This document shows, in pieces, positions 23,905-36,240 of a stretch of DNA of 64,000 nt. This stretch comes from Carya illinoinensis (lineage: Eukaryota > Streptophyta > Magnoliopsida > Fagales > Juglandaceae): positions 15,006,001 to 15,070,000 of the forward strand of contig NC_056753.1 in assembly GCF_018687715.1 (NCBI RefSeq), in the 5' to 3' direction. The notes under the pieces are model-generated. The model did no database searches. It had not been told where the DNA came from and worked only from the letters and a program-made list of their open reading frames with translations. The translations under genes were made by a program, and so were the position numbers. Positions within the stretch are counted from its first letter, which is position 1, and every line of letters begins with the position of its first letter.

Positions 23905-25684
23905 AGCGGACGTGCGGCTCAACAGCTTCGCTTCGTTCTCTCTCTCTCTCGCTACCCCCACCCACAACAACTCACGGCACAACAACAGTTCGCCACAAAT
24001 AAGGTATCCTCGATTTCTCCAACTACCTCCTTAACTGAATGGGTGGCGATGGGAGAAGGCAGGCGACGAGTGGTTCCCGTGAACTCCTCCCTCTAGTTCG
24101 AAATGGTCTGTGGGGAAAACAGGATGGGTGGCGTGGGCAGAGGTAGGCCGATGAGTTGCCAGTGCTGGGAAACGACAGGGACATCGACGCTCGAGGGTGC
24201 TGGGCGACGAGAGGGAGGGAGGGAGGGGGCTGCGAGAGCGGGATAGGTTCGGAAATGGGTTCTCTGCGTCCAAAATTTCAAATTGTAATTTGGAAAAAAA
24301 AAAAAGAAAAACGGGCAGCCACGTAGTGTGTACTTGCTACAGTGGCTACTCTATGGAACAACTCGCTATCAATAATGGATTCCGAGCATTTGTCAGCAGT
24401 GTTTTCAAATTTTTTTTAATAATTAAAAGAATATTTTTCAATAATATTATAAATCTTGTTTTAAAAAAAATATTTAAGAATTTCAAAAAATATGAATGAA
24501 AACAAATTTGAAAAATAAAAAAAATAAAAAATAAAAACTTTTTTGACCTTTCCGATAAGTCCTCGAATTATAACCTTCCAAAAATGTAATACTATTTTAA
24601 AAAAAATTATAATTACAATCATGAGTGCATAAATATTATATAATTATTTTTTAAAATATAAATTAAATTTTAAATTTATTTAAAAAAATTAATTTTTTAC
24701 CGATAAATCTCATTTATTTTCAAAACAAATACATATATAACGTTACTTTAAGAATAATTATTCTGTACACCTAGACAATGGACAGATAGCTACGAACGAA
24801 GAGAACCAAATCCATATTCCCTTTGTTCGGGGTTAATTAACTAATTTATTTCTATTTTTTAAAAAAATTGCACTTCATCTCATTTTTTTTTAATAATAAT
24901 AATAATAATCATTTCTTTTTTTTTCTTTACAATTTTCTTGTATTTTAAATCATTTCTCCCGTACAACATTATTTATTTTTGTTTATTCAACGCTATATCT
25001 TTAAAAAAATGTAAGTTTATATTCAAATGTGGAGGTGAAATTTATATTTTGGTAGTCAGATATTTATATTAAAAATAGATCTGGTTGATTTGGATACCTA
25101 AATCTAAATTATCTCATCCCATATAATTCTTATAATTTTTACAAATTTTTACATAAAATATAATAAACAAATCTATTTTTTTAAATCTTAAAATAAAATT
25201 AATATTAAAAAATTATATTTTAATAATATTTTATTTAATTTTTAACAAAATATCTCATCTTATCTTATCTGAACTGTGTAACCAAATGAGAGTTTGAGAG
25301 TGAAGTGTGGTTTTTTATTTTCATTTATTTTTTTAATTATTTTCTTATCCTTCTTTCTTCAATTCTTTCTCTAGAAATATAATTAGAAATCAATTGTCAA
25401 GTTTTAAATTCGTTGCCTTTTTCTTCTTTTCCATATGTAAGAAGTACTTTGAAGTAAATGTACATGGTAGGGCGCTAAGTGATTGAGATAATAAAAGTGA
25501 TATTTATAGTTATAAAATATATAAATTTTGAATATATTTTTTAAAATAGAAATAGATAAATTTGAGATATACATAAAAAAAAAATATACCAAAAAAAATA
25601 CAAAAGAAGATAAATTCAAAAAAATTGTATTCCATTGCAACTGGCTTGGAAATGTACGTGGCAAAGGAGATTAGGGGTGTTCAA
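23905..25684. repeat. Tandem duplication, unit 1
   Basis: Matches 25685-27226 in the same orientation, beginning GGACGTGCGGCTCAAC in both units. Unit 1 has extra sequence at about 24560-24870. It ends with about 18 bases of the left terminus of the hAT element (TAGGGGTGTTCAACCGGA, from 25668), which shows the duplication happened after that hAT insertion. It includes a G/A-rich stretch (about 24200-24230) giving short spurious ORFs, a (TAA)n tract and an A/T-rich MITE-like segment near 25085-25290. Confidence 0.85.
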
Positions 25685-27226
25685 CCGGACGTGCGGCTCA
25701 ACAACTTCGCTTCGTTCTCTCTCTCTCTCACTACCCCCACCCACAACAACTCATGGCACAACAACGGTTCGCCACAAATAAGGTATCCTCAATTTCTCCA
25801 ACTACCTCCTTAACTGAATGGGTGGCGATGGGAGAAGGCAAGCGACGAGTCGAGGGTGCGTCGCGCGATGGCACTGGTGGAGGGAGGGCAATGCGGGTGC
25901 TAGGCGACGAGTGACTCCCGTGAACTCCTCCCTCTAGTTCGAAATGGTCTGTGGGGAAAACAGGATGGGTGGCGTGGGCAGAGGTAGGCCAATAAGTTGC
26001 CAGTGCTTGGAAACGACAGGGACATCGACGCTCGAGGGTGCTGGGCAACGAGAGGGAGGGAGGGAGGGGGACGCGAGAGCGGGATGGGTTCGGAAATGGG
26101 TTCTCTGAGTCCAAAATTTCAAATTGTAATTTGAAAAAAACAAAAAAAAGGGCAGCCACGTATTGTGTGCAATGTGTGCAATACTACAGTAGCGACTCCA
26201 TAGAACAACTCGCTGTCGATAATAGATTCCGAGTATTTCTTGGTAGTGTTTTCATTTTTTTTAGTAATTAAAAGAATGTTTTTTAATAATATTATAAATC
26301 TTGTTTTTAAAAACAAAATATTTAAGAATTTCAAAAAAATGAATGAAAACAAATTTGAAAAATAAAAAAAATAAAAAATAAAAACTTTTTTTACCTTTTC
26401 CGGTAGGCCCTCGAACTATATTTCTCAAAAAATATAGCATTATCATTTTTTGTTTAATAATAATAATAATAATCATTTGTTTTCTTTACAATTTTCCTGT
26501 ATTTTAAATCGTTTCTCCCGTACAACATTATTTATTTTTGTTTATTCAACGATATATCTTAAAAAATATAAGTTTATATTCAAATGTGGAGGTGAAAATT
26601 ATATTTTGGTAGTCAAATATTTATCTTAAAAATAGATCTGGCTGATTTGGATACCTAAATCTAAATTATCTCATCCCATATAATTATTATAAATTTTATA
26701 AATTTTCACACAAAATATAATAAACAAATCTATTTTTTTAAATCTTAAAATAAAATTAATATTAAAAAATTATATTTTAATAATATTTTATTCAATTTTT
26801 AACAAAACATCTCATCTTATCTTATCTCAACTGTGTAATCAAACGAGAGTTTGAGAGTGAAGTGTCGTTTTTTATTTTCATTTATTTTTTTAATTATTTT
26901 CTTATCCTTCTTTCTTCAATTCTTTTTCTGGAAATATAATTAGAAATCAGTTGTCAAGTTTTAAATTCGTTGCCCTTTTCTTCTTTTCCATATGTAAGCA
27001 GTACTTTGAAGTAAATGTACATGGTAGGGCGCTAAGTGATTGAGATAATAAAAGTGATATTTATAGTTATAAAAATATATAAATTTTGAGTATATTTTTT
27101 AAAATAGAAATAGATAAATTTGAGATATACATAAAAAAAATATACCAAAAATAATACAAAATAAGATAAATTCAAAAAAATGTATTCCATTGCAACTGGC
27201 TTGGAAATGTACGTGGTAAAGGAGAT
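25685..27226. repeat. Tandem duplication, unit 2
   Basis: Second unit of the tandem pair, ending directly at the full hAT element at 27227. Relative to unit 1 it has a roughly 60-base insertion (about 25850-25915) and lacks the unit 1 segment near 24560-24870. No gene is supported; C/G-rich frames in the first 450 bases have Pro/Ser-rich, non-conserved translations on the minus strand. Confidence 0.85.
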
Positions 27227-29705
27227 TAGGAGTGTTCAACCGGATCTGGATCCAGGTATCCGGCCATAACCAGATCCAGATCCAAATCCAGATTTTAAAA
27301 ATCGGGTGGTTATTTGTCCGGATTGGCCCGGATTCCAATCTGGGCGGATAACTGGGTCTAATCCGAATATCCAGATTATAACCGGTTTTTTTGCAATTTT
27401 TGCCTTAAAACCTGGATATCTGGATTAAACCGGGTCTAATCCGGGTTTTTTTTTTTTTTTTTTTCTCCAGACTTTAAAACTCCAAAATATATATATATAT
27501 ATATATATAGCACTTTAAAAAAAATCTGATATTTTGTTTCAATTGCCTAATTTGTTTTAAAAAATAATTTAAACACATTTTATAAATTAAAAAAAAAAAG
27601 TAAATTAAAGAACAAAATAAATAAAAATGCAAAAATAGATAATATTTTTGTTTACATCTCAATGCAAAACATAAATTTACAAAGAACAAAATAAATAATA
27701 ATACATTACAATGCTGCTACTATTTAAAAAAAAAATATAATGCTCTTCACATCTTGAAAGTTGAATATGGAATTGAGGAAGCTGCATAAGGGACACTGAC
27801 CAGCACAATCCAACAACCTGATTACAGGAAATATAGCCATTATATCCATCTTAATATTTAATTAAATAAGAACAGTCAAGCATCAACTACACAAGTATAT
27901 TGTTGCATAATGTATAGAAAAGCAAGTTCAGGAAAAAAGGAGAGGATAAGAGGCAGCAGTACTTAAAGTTGGTGTAACCCATGAAATTAGTATGTATTAG
28001 TTCATGATCAATAATTAAGAGAGTGAACACTGAGATGTAGCTCATCATGTGCTTAAAGGTATAGGTTTGGTGTAATCCACGAAAAAGTTGTAAAGTGCTA
28101 CTGTTGAACGAGATTAATTGTGGAACCCGAGTGTTTAATTTGTAGCATGTTGTACAAGACTTATATTTGCTGTCGTGTAGTAAAATTATATACAATTTGA
28201 TTGTTTTTCTGTAGCTGTAGCCTGTAGGCACAAATTCATCATCTGAAATAGAAATAATTATAAGTAAAAGTTGGAAGTCAATAGTAAAGGGCATGCATGC
28301 ATGGAAATAATTACAAGCAAACATGGTAGGCAGCTAGTGTTAATAGGCAGGGGAATGTGCTCCTTGAATTGCCAAGGATAGACACATGGGATTAGAGGTA
28401 GTTGGTTGAATGTATTATTTAATAGTCACCAATCATGGAAAATTTTCAACAGAGCTGTCAAAAAATTGATTATCTAATATTTTGAGAAACAACAAAAGGA
28501 AAGAAAGTATCACTAAGTAAAAGGCAAAAAACAAATAAAAAAAAACAGCTGGATACCAACTTAACCCCAACAAATGGACGTAGACTTGTTATCCATCCAA
28601 AGAAATAAATATTAAGGCTCAACTTGTAATATATACAAAATTTTAACCAGATAGTATATTATAATTTAAATTATGTTAAGAGTAGTTTTGAAATAAAAAT
28701 TATGATTTTTCTTTCATTAAATCAAAACCCATAGATAAAATGTATGTATGTGTCAAGCATTTGCACATAAGGAATATCGATTCAGGCATAATGGAGCATG
28801 CTAAGTTCAAATGTAGTCACCTTTTAGTTTGTTGAAAATCTGCTTTGCCTTTTCTTCAACTGTGTTTGACAAAGCCTGCAACAGAAATCAACCTTTTAAG
28901 CAAAAGAGATAACATTACTTGTTAAAGCAATTTTTATTCATACACCAGCGCATACTGACTCTTCACACGAAGATAACTTTCAACAAACACAAGACAGTTA
29001 TCAACTACCTCTAAAACAAAGCAATCAGAATTCTGGAACATCTTACGAAATGGAAAGGAAAATAGAAACTAACATAGGATCAAATTTTAGCAATACCCAT
29101 ACAACCTCTGAAACGCCCAATCAACATCCTACCTATCAGAATAAGAGGGAAAATGTGCTAGATGATGCAAACCCTAAGATGTAAAGGCAAAATCTTGCAA
29201 TCCGTTTTGGGACTTCCACGTAAATGCATGTACTACTAAATCAGAATAAGTTTAGACAAAACATATGGAGATAGTGAGAAATAAGATCTTCTGACCCAAG
29301 CGAAAATCAAACGTAAACCTAGAAAAAGGAATCCATCCAAATTGAGAGAGAGAGAGAGAGAGAGAGATTAACATACCTTAGGTTTCAAGACAGAGACAAA
29401 CGGATTTGCTATGCAATCGCCACGGGCCCTAGGGTTCTTTAGAGATGAGCGTGAGAGAAGACGAGTGAGATTCCTTCAAGAGAGACGGATTACCGGGTTA
29501 CGTTTTGGGGAAAATCAAATGTAAGAAGAAATGGTGTCGTTTTGGGGAAAAAAAATCAGTAACCAGGTGTATAACCCGGTTACGGATTACCGGATTATAA
29601 AACCGGATCCTGGTTTATAACGACTGCCCGAGTGTAATCCAGGCGGATAATTGCCCGGATTCACCCGGATCCGAAAAAAAAAACCGGTCCGGATGCACAC
29701 CCCTA
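27227..29705. mobile_element. Non-autonomous hAT element carrying exon-like sequence
   Basis: It is flanked by a perfect 8-base duplication AAGGAGAT (27219-27226 and 29706-29713). Termini are inverted repeats TAGGAGTGTTCAACCGG on the left and CCGGATGCACACCCCTA on the right, with clusters of ACCGG/CCGGAT motifs in both subterminal regions, typical of hAT elements. The 2479-base interior has no transposase. It holds microsatellites (TA)n near 27486-27509 and (GA)n near 29345-29368, and minus-strand pieces with splice-like borders (see the next entry). Confidence 0.85.
28803..29450 (-). pseudogene. Captured exon pair inside hAT element, gene unidentified
   Basis: On the minus strand, a frame without stops ends at about 29379: SLKNPRARGDCIANPF then VSVLKPK, followed by GTATGT. 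An acceptor TTGCAG at about 28876 precedes ALSNTVEEKAKQIFNKLK and a GTGACT donor at about 28820. The phases join cleanly (AAG then GCT). A third possible exon lies at about 27820-27745 (VVGLCWSVSLMQLPQF). I do not recognise the parent gene. The pattern fits a gene fragment captured by a hAT element (Pack-TE). Confidence 0.45.
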
Positions 29706-29713
29706 AAGGAGAT

Positions 29714-30087
29714 TAGATCAATGTTCAAGAGATTGAAGTCCTATGTGGGAAATCACATTAGCCACGTGGGGACTGAGGTGGAATGCAGCATGCTTGGATG
29801 AAAAGGTTGTTAATTTGGTGGAATTCCTATCCGATTGACTAAAACTTAGCCAAGCAAGTTTGGTAAACATATTTCAACTCAAAGTTTTCATCTCAATTTA
29901 AAATTTTCATCTCATCATTACAATGTTTATAAATTTTCACACAAAATATAATATACAGTTCCACATTTTCAAATCTCAATTCAACTTTTTCAAATCTCAA
30001 AACAATAATAATATTCAAAAATAATATTTTAAACTTTCATCTCAACTCAAAATTCTCATTTTACTTACCAAACTTGCCCTAGATGCC
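29714..30087. mobile_element. MITE-like repeat with GCAAGTTTGGTAA ends
   Basis: At about 29846-30078 an A/T-rich, CATCTCA-repeat-rich segment is bounded by GCAAGTTTGGTAAACAT and ACTTACCAAACTTGCCC, imperfect inverted repeats. No coding capacity. It belongs to the same general class of small A/T-rich MITEs seen across the window. Confidence 0.55.
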
Positions 30088-30465
30088 TATAATTGATTCA
30101 AATTTGTGATGGAAATCTCTATTAAAAAAAAAAAAAGATATCTAAGGTCTGGATTAGTTATACAAATTATTTTATTTAATCTCATTTAATCATTATAATT
30201 TTTCCAAACTCTCCCATAAAATATAATAAATAATTTAATTTTTTCAAATCTTAAAATAAAAATAAAATTAAAAAATTATATTATAATAATATTTTAATCA
30301 ACTTTCAACTTTTATCTCATCTCATTTCATCTATTTAACCAAATGAGTCAAAATAGCACTTAGAATAACTTTGTCCAATTTCATGGCTAGTATCCTCTAC
30401 TGCTTTATTTCTTGATAAATTTTCTGCAAAACTATTCAGAGGAGAAGTAGGGAGATGGGTTTGAG

Positions 30466-30782
30466 GGGTGCAAACCAGTGACAGCAGAGCTAGTGTTTCA
30501 GAAAAGGAAGTGAAATGAGCCTAAGAGAATGAAATGAGTCGAGGGAAGTGAAGATTGAGCGAAATGAGGGATAAATCTTAGGGGGTTCAAAATGACATCA
30601 TTTTGAATCAAAACCAATGCTTTAAAAAAAGCAGCTGATTACTGAAAACCATGTTAAAAACCATATCTATAATGAGATTTGGGCAAGTACGAATTTTTTT
30701 TACCCACCCAGATCTACTCAGATTTTGAGTTACAGACCGAACCAAAAAAAAAAAAAAAAGGGGCCCCGTTCTACACCCCTAG
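30466..30782. repeat. hAT-like terminal-repeat segment (three copies)
   Basis: The segment runs from GAGGGGTGCAAACC to GTTCTACACCCCTAG, ends that resemble the TAGGGGTG hAT termini elsewhere here, and recurs at 55533-55882 and 59938-60289. No matching 8-base flanks were found, so classification as an insertion is tentative. A short A-rich run lies near the right end. Confidence 0.4.
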
Positions 30783-31186
30783 TAATAATACTAAGGCTTT
30801 TCTTGCCACAACACTTCTCGGGCTTATCAGTGTTGTTGAGCATATAGTTGCTTCCCTTATTCAATCTAAATCCTTGATGATAACTCTTTGTAGATGCCTT
30901 CACAATGGGTAGTGTGTATTGTGAGATTAACTGATTTTAACAATGAAGTTTTATAATGAAGATTGTGTTTATAGTTTACAATTTGTTAAATACTATGAGC
31001 AAGGAGCATTGAGGAGGAATATAATTGGGCTTACATATAAGAATTCCTTCATTTGGAAGTTGAGTTTTGAGTTGGAATGGCGTATGATGTGTTGTGACTC
31101 TCGGTTTGAGAAATCCAATGGTTTTGATTGGCCCTTTATAGTTTGAGAAAATTGTGTTTATAGTTTACATGTTTCGTTACTTATAA

Positions 31187-31242
<56 letters not shown>
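31187..31242. repeat. (TAA)n microsatellite
   Basis: An uninterrupted AAT/TAA tract of about 56 bases. Block C at the corresponding position (about 56240) has only a short A run, so it expanded in block B or contracted in C. Confidence 0.9.
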
Positions 31243-31247
<5 letters not shown>

Positions 31248-31424
31248 TACATGTTTTGTTTAGCCCTTCTTTCATTGGTAATTTGGTATATATTAAATTG
31301 CAATTGGATGCGGTCTTCTTGTAAGACACGTTGAAATATTATGTGGATTAGTATTTTTCACGTAGCATGTTTCAGTTCAATTTTTATTTTTTATTTTTTT
31401 TAAATCATAGACTATATGGGCAAC

Positions 31425-31822
31425 ACTAAATTTGTTTCCCTTGAAAGAGTATTTCTGGCGATCATCTATTACGAGAAATATTTATTCATGACGATTACAG
31501 GTGGCTGGAAATAATATTTATTGGCGGCAAAAAGTCACCAAAAAAAGTAGCACTTTTTCCTGGTGAAAATTAACATGGTTATCTATTTTCTCCCGCAAGA
31601 TTTCTCCCTTTTCCAGGCGAGCTCCTTCGTCCGGAAAATTCTATTATTTCTACTATTTTACACTCTCACCAGAAATAGATTGTTTGTGCGCAACAATTGT
31701 GACTACGTTGCTCCGATCATTTTATAACTGAAAATGTTATTATCTGACTAATTTTATATTTTATTCCGGCTATATCTTTTAGCCAGAAAAAATAATAATA
31801 ATAATAATAATTTCTTGTAGAG
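31425..31822. mobile_element. CACTA-like non-autonomous element remnant (block B)
   Basis: The right end TTTCTTGTAGAG corresponds to TTTCTTGTAGTG in block C, whose complement CACTACAAGAAA is the classic CACTA transposon terminus. The interior has the TGGCGGCAAAAAGTCACC-type sequence typical of these elements. The left end (CACTAAATTTG at about 31427) is uncertain. Confidence 0.5.
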
Positions 31823-32048
31823 AACCATAGATGTTGTGACCAATAAGCTAGTAGCCTAGCCCAATTCTACGTTAAAAAATAAAAAATAAAAAAATAAAAA
31901 AAAAAAGAGAGAAAAGTAAGGCCTCGTTTGGATTGCAAGGTGGTCTTATCTCATTTTATCTTAATATCTAAACACCACAAATAAAAACACTTTTTAATTT
32001 CTAATTGTCGACTTTTTTATCTAATCATTACAATTGTTACGGAACAAT

Positions 32049-33363
32049 TGTTACGGACTTGTTTCACCCCTTCGTGCTTTGCCGATCACTTGAGGCAAGA
32101 ATGCTTGAGGGGCTTGAAGTGCCACGAAGCACCTCTCATGCCTAACTCAACGTATGCTTAAGAATAAGAGAGATAGAAAGTTGGAGAGAATGAATATCCC
32201 AAATTGTACCTCTATCGAGGCTTTTATACTCTCCTTGTCTAGTGGAGCTTTGTTCTTCTTGTGCCTAGAGTCTCTTTTATCCCGGACAACGTTGTCGTTG
32301 CATTTAATGTAGCAGCCTCTACCAAGGTGTCTCGATGCACGCTGAAGCTTTGTGTCTGGAGGTGGCATCCAATCTAGGGGTGTAAAAAAAAATTGATAAA
32401 CCGGACCAGACCAGACCGGACCAAACCGGTGGCATCGGTCCAGTCCCGAGGTTGATTCGGTCCAGTACCGGTTTTAGTTTTCTCAAAACCGGTCAAAATC
32501 GGTCCGGTTTCAATTTTTCTTTTTCTAAAACCGGACCGGACCGGACCGATTGATATATATTTTAATTTTTTATATTGTATATAATATTTATATATAACAT
32601 ATAACTATATATAAAATAGTTTTATACTATATAATAAATTACTAATTAATATAATATTAAATTTTAAAATCTTATATAATTTTGGTTATTGTATTAATAG
32701 TTATCCTAATATTATATAGTGCATATTAATAGTTATACTTATATTATATCACTATATATTATAATATAATATAATATGTCATTATATTATATATTATAAT
32801 ATATCATTATAGTCTATAATACAATTATAATATATATTATAATATACTACAATATATTATCACTATAGTATTATATACTGTAATATACTATATTATATTA
32901 TATAATATATAATATAGTACATTAAAATCGGACAGAAAATCGGTAAAACCAGAGTACCGGTTTAGAAGGGTAACCGGTGTGTAATCGGTTTTAAAAAATG
33001 CAAAACCGGTACATACCAATTTGGTCCTAAATTTTGTTCAAAACCGAACCAAACTTAAACGGTTACACCCCTAATCCAATCGCATTTAATGCAATACTCC
33101 CTGTCGAGAGGCTTATGATCCATTTGAGCCTTTGTGTCTAGGGGTGGTGTCACTTTGCACTTAATACGGTGCTTCTTGTCAGAGATCTCAACCTGTATGC
33201 AATTATTCAATGTGGTGTGGCTAGGGGCATGCCTCTATAGGGGCTATCTCGTCCTTTCCTAGGCGCTCAAGACCTTGCTGTACTATGAGCTTTTCGACAT
33301 TGGGCTCTTAACTCTAATAATCATACCAGATCTAGCATGCCTAGGGGCGAATGTGTCCTTCCA
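32049..33363. mobile_element. Solo LTR (block B), itself interrupted by a hAT element
   Basis: It starts TGTTACGGAC and ends CCTTCCA, with flanking 5-mers ACAAT (32044-32048) and ACAAC (33364-33368), a target-site duplication with one difference. Without the nested 699-base hAT element and its duplication it is about 608 bases. No internal retrotransposon sequence remains, so it arose by LTR-LTR recombination. The same insertion is at 56788-57336. Confidence 0.78.
32375..33073. mobile_element. Non-autonomous hAT element, 699 bases, nested in solo LTR
   Basis: It has perfect 11-base terminal inverted repeats TAGGGGTGTAA / TTACACCCCTA and a perfect 8-base target duplication ATCCAATC (32367-32374 and 33074-33081). 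The paralog at 57107-57114 holds a single ATCCAATC, the empty site. Subterminal regions are packed with ACCGG/CCGGACCGG motifs, and the centre is an A/T-rich run. No coding capacity. Confidence 0.95.
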
Positions 33364-33713
33364 ACAACTTTTTCTAACTTTTAAATAAAACATTAAAAAC
33401 AATTCAATTTTTTTAAAATTTTAAAATAAAAAATTATTTTAAAAAATAATATTCTAATAATATTTTAATTTCATAATATTTTTATTTAATCAATTCTCTT
33501 TCATTTTTCAAAATTGCATAAAATATCTTAACTCAAATTATTTCACTATTATTCATAAATTATTTTACTGATATTCATAAATTTCTCACCTTACCTCATA
33601 TCAATATCTTGACAAGATTAAAGATAGATACGTGATTTCCCTTAAATATATCTCTCTCTTTCTCTTTTTCAAGAGATTGTATGAATCATTTATTTGGAAA
33701 ATACATGTATATC

Positions 33714-36240
33714 TTAAATTGTTATTTAGCGGCAAATGATAATTAACCAAAACATTGCGTGTTTTATGCGACACTGACTATTATTTTTACAAGCCTTTAA
33801 TGACACGTAAACGACTTGACTTTGTGAGCCTTTAATGACACGTAAACGACTTGGCTTTGCGACATCAACAATTACTTTCAGTCTTTCAGAAGCTTTCAGT
33901 GGATAAACGACTTGACTTGGAAGGTGAGGTCTTTTTAACTCTTTATCAACATATTATATATATATATATATATATAAACACATATATATTCTCCAAATAT
34001 ATATGTGGAAGTGTTTTGGAAGTGAGAATTTACATTTAGCATATTCTCCAAATTTATCAGCATAGTCTCCAAATATATTCTGTTCACGTATATATATATA
34101 AACACACACATTCGCGCGATGGAAGTGAGAATATGTACGACAACGACTTCATTAATTTAAACATATGGCCTCCTGCCAACTCGTATTTTAAATACAACAT
34201 GTACATACTCTTTGAGTGAATGAAATCATCTAAAATTCCTATCCTCTATTTCTTTTCAGATCTCTTGTTTTCTCCCCAACTCCAATATTTTAAATAATGG
34301 ATTTATCTTGCACTTTCTTGTTTTATTGATTATGTTTATCTTAAGATTTCAAAATTTTGCATGCAATTCATAATTTCATAAAAATGAGATGAGATAAAAG
34401 TTGAAAGTTGATTTAAATATAGTTAGAAAATAATTTTTTAATATTAATTTTATTTTAAGATTTGAAAATATTGAATTATTTATTATATTTTGTATGAAAT
34501 TTTGATAAAATCGTAACAATTATATGAGATGAGATGAGTCTTAATAGAACATTTTGTGCACATGACACTTGTCAACAAATCAATTACTAGAGATTACCCA
34601 TGTCATCTTTATTATTATTTTTTTTAATTTCAACTTTAGAAAAATATTGTGAAAATATGTTTAATTAAAAAAATCAATTTAACAATGTAATTCAAAAAAT
34701 ATATATGTTCAACGTAAAAAAACTGAGAAAAAAAAATCAATTTAACAAGAAGAATTATAAAAAAATTATCTTTACTTTTTTTTTTTTTTGAAAACCGGTT
34801 TAACTAAAACATTTTAAAAATATCTTTTATCTAAAAAAGGTTTAAAAATTTATTTTCACAAAAAATCATTTAGAAAAAATCTTGGTCGAACTTTAACAGA
34901 ATTTAAATTAGGAATTAAAGAAAGATATGTTTAATTCATTTAACTAAACAAAATTTGCAAATAAAAAAATCCTATATATTAATTTAAAAAAATGAAAAAG
35001 ACATTTTTTTTTTTAAACTAAAGCCTAAGAAAACAGTTCCAAAATATAAAACAAATTCTAAAGTTAAAAAAAATTCTCGCTCGCGCAGATTTGTTTTATT
35101 CTAGTTTTTAAAATTTTGAATTTATTTAATATTTTAATTTTTATGAAAATAGATTAAATAGAAAATTATACAAAAAATCATTTAACTCAAAACTTCTCCA
35201 CCGTGCAGAGTTTTCTTTTTCTTTATTTTAGAATTTATTTAACATATAAAAATTATTTAATATTTATAAATTATTTTTAGGCTTTACTTAAGTAGTTTTT
35301 GTATTTTTAATTTTTAGTGTTTTTTAAGAACTTTCTTATTTACACAGATTTTTTTGGTTAATTTAATTAAACTGATTTTCTAAAAAACCTGTTTTTTATG
35401 AGAAATTTTAGTTAAAACGACTTTTCACATCTTGTTTAGATAACGATATTTTTATAATTTTTTTAGTTAAACCAGTTTTATTTTTAAAAAATGATTTTTT
35501 ATTTTTTTTGAGTTGAACAGATTTTTAAAAAATATTTTTATTTAAATCTATTTTTTTTAACTCAAACATATTCTTAATAATAGTTTTTAATTCAAATAAT
35601 TTTTTAATTAATTTTTCATGTTTTAAAAAATTAATGCTAAATGTTTGGTGCCAATAATGGATTATTTCTTATTTTGAGAGAAAAGAAATTGAAATAATAT
35701 CATACATTGACGAGACTTTAGTAAACGACATAGATTGCATCAAGTTTGAACATAAGAAGAAATTTTTGAGTTTTATATGGTTTACAAAAATCTCTACTTA
35801 TAATATTATGTGACTCAGAGCTTATTTAGTCAATTCTTCATATTTTCTAAGAGATAAATATCTTAAATTGTTATTTATAGGCAAATGATAATTGGTCAAA
35901 ACATTACGTGGTTCATACGGCGCGAACCATGACTTTCACAAGCTTTCAATGAGTTGGAAACAACTTGACATGGGAAAGTGAGGTTTTTTTAACTCTTTTT
36001 CAGCATATATCCTAATGAAGTGGGAATATGTGAACAAAATAAGATGAACAAAATATATATTGTCAGCTAGCATACGTAATGACGACTTGACTAATTTATA
36101 CATATGGTCCCCTACCAACTCATCCAAAACTAATTTAAATACGTTACGTACTCATTGATTCAATGAAATCATCTAAAATTCCTTTACTCAATTTCTTTTC
36201 TGATTCTCTTGATCTCTCCCCAACTCCAATATTTTAGACA
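33714..36240. other. A/T-rich upstream region of RLP copy 2, no gene seen
   Basis: It corresponds to 3935-6424. It has a (TA)n tract at about 33955-33976, a second TA tract near 34090-34101, a duplicated GACACGTAAACGACTTG segment near 33806-33856 and a GAGATGAGAT-rich remnant at about 34384-34540. The last 180 bases before the RLP start are nearly identical to copy 1, including the TTTAAATACG TATA-like motif near 36135. Confidence 0.55.

Larger units (their letters stand above)
31923..33620. mobile_element. MITE interrupted by a solo LTR (block B)
   Basis: The left arm starts GGCCTCGTTTGGATTGC and the right arm resumes at 33369 and runs to about 33620 with the decayed inverted end. The two arms become contiguous when the solo LTR and its 5-base duplication are removed. 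Block C has the same arrangement at 56662-57590. Confidence 0.65.

Noticed and set aside
24031..24281. Minus-strand Pro/Ser-rich ORFs in the tandem units
   Set aside because: They come from the G/A-rich plus strand; the two units differ by frame-disrupting changes and no motif is present.
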